Part shown: piece after piece, positions 60,639 through 64,000 of the stretch
Numbering within the stretch: the stretch's first letter is position 1
How the letters are laid out: every line of letters begins with the position of its first letter
NCBI GenBank assembly: GCA_965199165.1
Contig: OZ240681.1
Location: 1,736,001-1,800,000 of the forward strand
From: LMUY01 sp965199165
Lineage (GTDB): Bacteria > Pseudomonadota > Alphaproteobacteria > Acetobacterales > Acetobacteraceae
Length of the DNA stretch: 64,000 nucleotides
Direction: 5' to 3'
The notes under the pieces: model-generated
The model's database searches: none
Told to the model about the DNA's origin: nothing
Seen by the model: only the letters and a program-made list of their open reading frames with translations
Program-made: the position numbers and the translations under genes

Positions 60639-62315
60639 ATGCTGGCAGGAGTGACGTCGGTGATGGCTGGTGGGGCTGCGATCGGTGTTGCGTTGACCAA
60701 GGGACGCGCCCGGCTGGAACTGTCGCGCGCCAAGCACCCCTCGCTCACCGGGCATGCCCGCTGGTCCCGCCGGATCGCGGGGTTGGTGCCGTTCTACGCC
60801 TATGACGAGGACCGCTTCTTCAACTGCGATGGCGCGCCAGACACCGTCGCGGCGCAGCGGCGCGAAGGGTTCGCGCGCCTGGCACAGCTGTACCGCACGC
60901 GCTTCCCGCGCACCGCGGCACTGACGGCCGAGAGCCGGGAAGGCGTGTCCGACCTGCAGTTCACCGCGGCCTACCGGGTGCCGTTCCAGTTCAGCAGGCG
61001 CGTGCGGGAGAACCTGGCCGCCGGGTCGTTCATGCAGTCGGCCCAGGGGGTGACGGTGACCGACCTGGACGGCAACGAGCTGTATGACCTGACGGGCTCG
61101 TACGGGGTCAACCTCTTTGGCCATGACTTCTACAAGCACTGCATGCAGGCCGGGGCGGAGCGCGTGCGCGACGTCGGCGCCCTGCTCGGCGCCTACCACC
61201 CGGTCGTGGCCGACAACGTGGCCCGGCTGCGCGCCATCTCCGGCCTGGACGAGGTGTCGTTCCACATGTCGGGCACGGAGGCGGTGATGCAGGCGGTCCG
61301 CCTGGCGCGCTACCACACGCGCCGGCGCAAGCTGGTCCGCTTCTGCGGCGCCTATCACGGCTGGTGGGGTGACGTGCAACCGGGCGTGGGCAACCCGATG
61401 CCCGCCGACAGCACGCTGACGCTGGCGGAGATGTCGGCCCGGACGCTGCGCGTGCTGCGCCGCCGCCGGGACATCGCCTGCGTGCTCGTCAACCCGCTCC
61501 AGGCGTTGCACCCGAACGCCGCCGCGCCGTCCGACGGCACGCTGCTGGACAGCAGCCGCCGCGCCGGGTTCGACCGCGACGGCTATGCGGCCTGGCTGCG
61601 GGAGCTGCGTTGCGTGTGTGACGCGCGGGGCATCGTGCTGATCTTCGACGAGGTGTTCGTCGGCTTCCGCCTGGCACCCGGCGGCGCGCAGGAGTATTTC
61701 GGCGTGCGCGCCGACCTCGTCACCTATGGCAAGTCGCTCGGCGGCGGCCTGCCCGTGGGCGTGCTGTGCGGCCGCGGCACCCTCATGCGGCGGTTCCGCG
61801 AGGATCGCCCGGCGGACATCTGCTTCGCCCGCGGCACCTTCAACGCGCATCCCCAGGTGATGGGAGCGATGAACGAGTTCCTGCACCGCCTGGACGGCGA
61901 AGACATCCGCGCGCTCTACCGCGGCCTCGATGCACGATGGGACGGACGCGCCGCGTCGTTGAACAGCCGCCTCGCCGCCGCGGCGCTGCCGGTGCAGGTG
62001 GCCAACCTGTCGTCGATCTGGACGGTGCTCTACACCGCGCCGGCCCGGTTCAACTGGATGCTGCAATATTACCTGCGGGCGGAGGGGCTGGCGCTCAGCT
62101 GGGTGGGCACCGGCCGCCTCATATTCAGCCTCGATTACACCGATGCGGAGTTCGCCGCCGTGACGGACAGGTTCGTGGCGGCGTGCGAGGCCATGCGGCG
62201 GGACGGCTGGTGGTGGTCGCCAAAGACCGCCACCAACAAGTCTATCAACCGCCAAGTGCTTCGGGAGGTGGTCGCGACCGCCTTGCGCCGGCCGCTGCCC
62301 GCCCCGGTTCAGTGA
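60639..62315 (+). CDS. Class III PLP-dependent aminotransferase/aminomutase-like enzyme with N-terminal extension
   Basis: A 558-residue protein, about 120 residues longer than glutamate-1-semialdehyde aminomutase at the N-terminus. The PLP core is complete: SGTEAVMQAVRLAR, GAYHGWW, IFDEVFVGFR (Asp337) and TYGKSLGGGLPVG (Lys365). GAGGGAGG seven bases before ATG 60639 fixes the start. Haem synthesis is unlikely given the lipid-gene setting. The extension (residues 1-120) has no motif I recognise. Confidence 0.9.
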   Translation: MLAGVTSVMAGGAAIGVALTKGRARLELSRAKHPSLTGHARWSRRIAGLVPFYAYDEDRFFNCDGAPDTVAAQRREGFARLAQLYRTRFPRTAALTAESREGVSDLQFTAAYRVPFQFSRRVRENLAAGSFMQSAQGVTVTDLDGNELYDLTGSYGVNLFGHDFYKHCMQAGAERVRDVGALLGAYHPVVADNVARLRAISGLDEVSFHMSGTEAVMQAVRLARYHTRRRKLVRFCGAYHGWWGDVQPGVGNPMPADSTLTLAEMSARTLRVLRRRRDIACVLVNPLQALHPNAAAPSDGTLLDSSRRAGFDRDGYAAWLRELRCVCDARGIVLIFDEVFVGFRLAPGGAQEYFGVRADLVTYGKSLGGGLPVGVLCGRGTLMRRFREDRPADICFARGTFNAHPQVMGAMNEFLHRLDGEDIRALYRGLDARWDGRAASLNSRLAAAALPVQVANLSSIWTVLYTAPARFNWMLQYYLRAEGLALSWVGTGRLIFSLDYTDAEFAAVTDRFVAACEAMRRDGWWWSPKTATNKSINRQVLREVVATALRRPLPAPVQ

Positions 62316-62938
62316 TAGGCTTCCACCTCGTCGCCCGCGAGCCCGTCATCCTCCATTTGGCGTCCACGACGCTGGAGCAGGGCCTTGGGGGCGCCGCAAT
62401 ACAGCCGGATGTCGTTGAACGGGTCGGTGATGATCTTGGTCGCCCAGACCAGGCCGGTCTGCACATCCTGGATGATGAACAGCTGGATCGTGCGGAACGC
62501 CAGCCCGCCCAGGCCCACCGCCAGCCACAGATAGCCGACATGCCGGGCGAAGCCGGGCAGGTCCTCGGCCGGGCGGCATAGGCCGAGCGCGGTGGGGTCG
62601 ATCACCAGCAGCAGCGGGGAAAGCGCCCAGACCGACATCAGGACGATCTTGCGGCGCAGGTTGTAGCCGACCTTGATCTCCTCCTTGTGCTCGTGCGAGG
62701 CGTCGTTGACCACGTCGTAGGTCTTGGGCTCGAACACCAGGTGCCCGATCTGCCGGCTCGTCATGGAGACCAGCCAGGCCAGCAGCGCGGCAAGTGCCGG
62801 GTCCTTGAACAGCAGGACGTAGGCGCAGACGAAGCTGATCGCGCTGAGCAGATGCAGCGTTTGGTTGACCAGGCTGTGGTGGTAGTAGCGATGGTCGTCC
62901 CAGCGCTGGATGCGGAGAAGCTCGAAGAAGCCGGTCAT
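62309..62938 (-). CDS. Mpo1/DUF962-like membrane protein
   Basis: A 209-residue protein with about four to five membrane helices. The pattern YYHHSLVNQTLH (His20/21, Asn25, His29) and QIGHLVFEP (His66) resembles the Mpo1/DUF962 family, which includes an iron-dependent 2-hydroxy-fatty-acid dioxygenase in yeast. An extra NDASHEHKEE segment could add metal ligands. The family call is from motif resemblance only. Its 3' end overlaps the aminotransferase gene by seven bases, tail to tail. Confidence 0.65.
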   Translation of the reverse strand: MTGFFELLRIQRWDDHRYYHHSLVNQTLHLLSAISFVCAYVLLFKDPALAALLAWLVSMTSRQIGHLVFEPKTYDVVNDASHEHKEEIKVGYNLRRKIVLMSVWALSPLLLVIDPTALGLCRPAEDLPGFARHVGYLWLAVGLGGLAFRTIQLFIIQDVQTGLVWATKIITDPFNDIRLYCGAPKALLQRRGRQMEDDGLAGDEVEAYH

Positions 62939-62976
62939 GTTGTTCCCTTGGTTACACGCGCAGGACGGGCAGCCGC

Positions 62977-63621
62977 TCAGGATGGACGGGCGTCATCCAG
63001 CCGGCCGAAGCGGACGAGGCAGAAATGGCCGAGCGGCGGCAGCGCCCGCTTCTCGATCAGCCGGACGTTGGCGGTGGCGGCGAGCCAGTTCTCGTAACGC
63101 GCCCATGGAAACTCCGTCCGCCAGCCGAGCCGGCTGGTCACCGGCATCAGCGCGCCCTCGATGGCGCTGCGCAGGCCGCCCTCCGCACCGATCCGCGTCG
63201 TCAGGATGATCTCGCCGCCTGGCCGCACCACGCGGGTGAACTCGTCCAGCGCGCGCTCGGGGTTCGGGATCGCCGTCACCACGTATTGCGCGACGACGAC
63301 GTCGAACGATGCGTCGGCGAAGTCGAGTTGTTCGGCGTCGCCGCCATGGATCGATTCGACCTGCGACAGCTTGTGCCGCTCGACGCGTTCCCGCGCCTTG
63401 ACCAACATCGGTTCGCTGATGTCGATCCCGACCACCCGGTTGTTCTTGCCGTAGCTTGACAGCGACAGGCCGGTGCCGACGCCGACCTCCAGGATGCGGC
63501 CACCGACCCGCTCGGCCGCCTGCACGGCCGCCAGGCGGCCGCCGCGGAACACCGGCCCGAACACCGCGTCGTAGACGGGTGCCCATCGCCCGTAGGCGGA
63601 GGCGACGCTTTCCGTACTCAT
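62977..63621 (-). CDS. pmtA: Phosphatidylethanolamine N-methyltransferase, PmtA type
   Basis: A 214-residue SAM-dependent methyltransferase. The start YGRWAPVYDAVFGPVFRGGR, seen here as YGRWAPVYD and VFGP, and the SAM loop ILEVGVGTGLSLSSYG (residues 43-58) with GIDISEPML match Rhodobacter/Sinorhizobium PmtA. It would methylate phosphatidylethanolamine up to phosphatidylcholine. ATG 63621 is chosen since the family begins there. Confidence 0.93.
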   Translation of the reverse strand: MSTESVASAYGRWAPVYDAVFGPVFRGGRLAAVQAAERVGGRILEVGVGTGLSLSSYGKNNRVVGIDISEPMLVKARERVERHKLSQVESIHGGDAEQLDFADASFDVVVAQYVVTAIPNPERALDEFTRVVRPGGEIILTTRIGAEGGLRSAIEGALMPVTSRLGWRTEFPWARYENWLAATANVRLIEKRALPPLGHFCLVRFGRLDDARPS

Positions 63622-63893
63622 CTTGCTGTCAAGCGGCACTCGTTCTGATCCCCTGCCGTTACGGCCACCGCCCATAGGCGTCCTGCTGGCAGCACCGTGC
63701 GAGTCGCAAGCGCATGCTGCCGTTGCATGACGCCTGTTTGACGCGGCAAGTCGCCGCTGTGTGTTTCGTTTCCGTGAAACCGTGCTCCGCCATGCCGGGC
63801 GCAACCGCATGGCCAGAAAGACTTTGCGGCTCCCGGCATGGGCGGGCATGATCACGGCTTAACGTGGCCAGCAGATGCCGCACCGGAGGACCC
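63622..63893. other. Divergent control region between pmtA and dctA
   Basis: 272 bases without a supported gene. CGGAGGA stands four bases before the dctA ATG and is a strong ribosome binding site. A TTGACG at 63738-63743 could be a -35 for dctA but has no good -10 partner. Confidence 0.5.
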
Positions 63894-64000
63894 ATGCGGC
63901 TGTTGCGCCAACTCTACATCCAAGTCCTGCTCGCGCTGGCACTCGCCGTCGTCGTCGGCATCGCGGCGCCCGAGGCGGCGGTCGAGATGAAGCCGTTGGG
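63894..64000 (+). CDS. dctA: C4-dicarboxylate/cation symporter, 5' part only
   Basis: The first 35 codons of a gene cut by the window end. The N-terminus LRQLYIQVLLALALAVVVGI followed by AAPEAAVEMKPLG matches DctA, whose first helix and KPLG turn are well conserved. It would import succinate, fumarate or malate with protons or sodium. Confidence 0.85.
   Translation, partial: MRLLRQLYIQVLLALALAVVVGIAAPEAAVEMKPL

Overview
The window reads as a single high-G+C bacterial chromosome segment with strong G/C preference at third codon positions. Several features point to an Alphaproteobacterium, most likely a Rhodospirillales/Acetobacteraceae-type organism (inference, not tested by search). They are the aroA-cmk-rpsA-sppA order, a FYDLN-acid-domain zinc-ribbon protein beside aroA, plant-type glutamate-cysteine ligase, a Rhodobacter/Sinorhizobium-type PmtA, and many FrcBCA/Thi/TRAP-type importers. 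I saw no tRNA, rRNA, CRISPR array, insertion sequence or prophage.

Layout. 1-5.4 kb: a GNAT-Nudix fusion (cut by the window edge), a CinA-like molybdopterin-binding protein, an esterase, then hpd-hmgA of tyrosine catabolism. 5.5-7.6 kb: aroE, a DoxX protein and an NAD(P)H-binding protein in one overlapping operon. 7.7-9.7 kb: rplM-rpsI, a ferritin-like DUF892 protein and a small secreted protein. 9.8-13.8 kb: cyoABCD, a bo3-type quinol oxidase, preceded by a possible leader ORF. 14-19.3 kb: a broken acyltransferase-3 gene, a DadA-like dehydrogenase and a TRAP transporter. 19.3-24 kb: gshA, ubiA, a methyltransferase, a C13-peptidase lipoprotein and a universal stress protein. 24.2-29.5 kb: sppA, rpsA, cmk, aroA and the FYDLN protein, with a palindromic repeat family in the gaps. 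29.5-34.2 kb: a Crp/Fnr regulator, a ThiY/NitT-type ABC importer, a periplasmic ClpP-fold protein and a 42-residue membrane protein.

34.3-41.2 kb holds a FrcBCA-type ABC importer with urocanate hydratase as its last gene, then a double SnoaL-like protein facing a sarcosine/N-methyltryptophan-type oxidase. 41.2-57.7 kb is the most unusual part. A GntR/UTRA regulator lies between two long catabolic operons. The left one encodes an acyl-CoA ligase, three crotonases, two CaiB-type CoA-transferases, an HMG-CoA-lyase-like aldolase without the usual catalytic Cys, a CMD-like protein and a GST. The right one encodes a Fe/phosphonate-type ABC importer, an exported alpha/beta hydrolase whose nucleophile position is Ala, a class I fumarase/tartrate-dehydratase-like pair and an enol-lactonase-like hydrolase. 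My reading is one regulated pathway that imports a hydroxylated or unsaturated (di)carboxylate, hydrates or dehydrates it, activates it to a CoA thioester and cleaves it; the substrate is unknown.

57.7-63.6 kb looks like an envelope-lipid island: GT4 glycosyltransferase, LpxH-like phosphoesterase, phosphatidylserine decarboxylase, a large class III PLP enzyme, an Mpo1/DUF962-like membrane protein and PmtA. Psd and PmtA together would make phosphatidylethanolamine and then methylated lipids up to phosphatidylcholine. The window ends in the first codons of dctA. Start codons were chosen from stop/start overlaps, Shine-Dalgarno matches and family alignment from memory; no database search was run.
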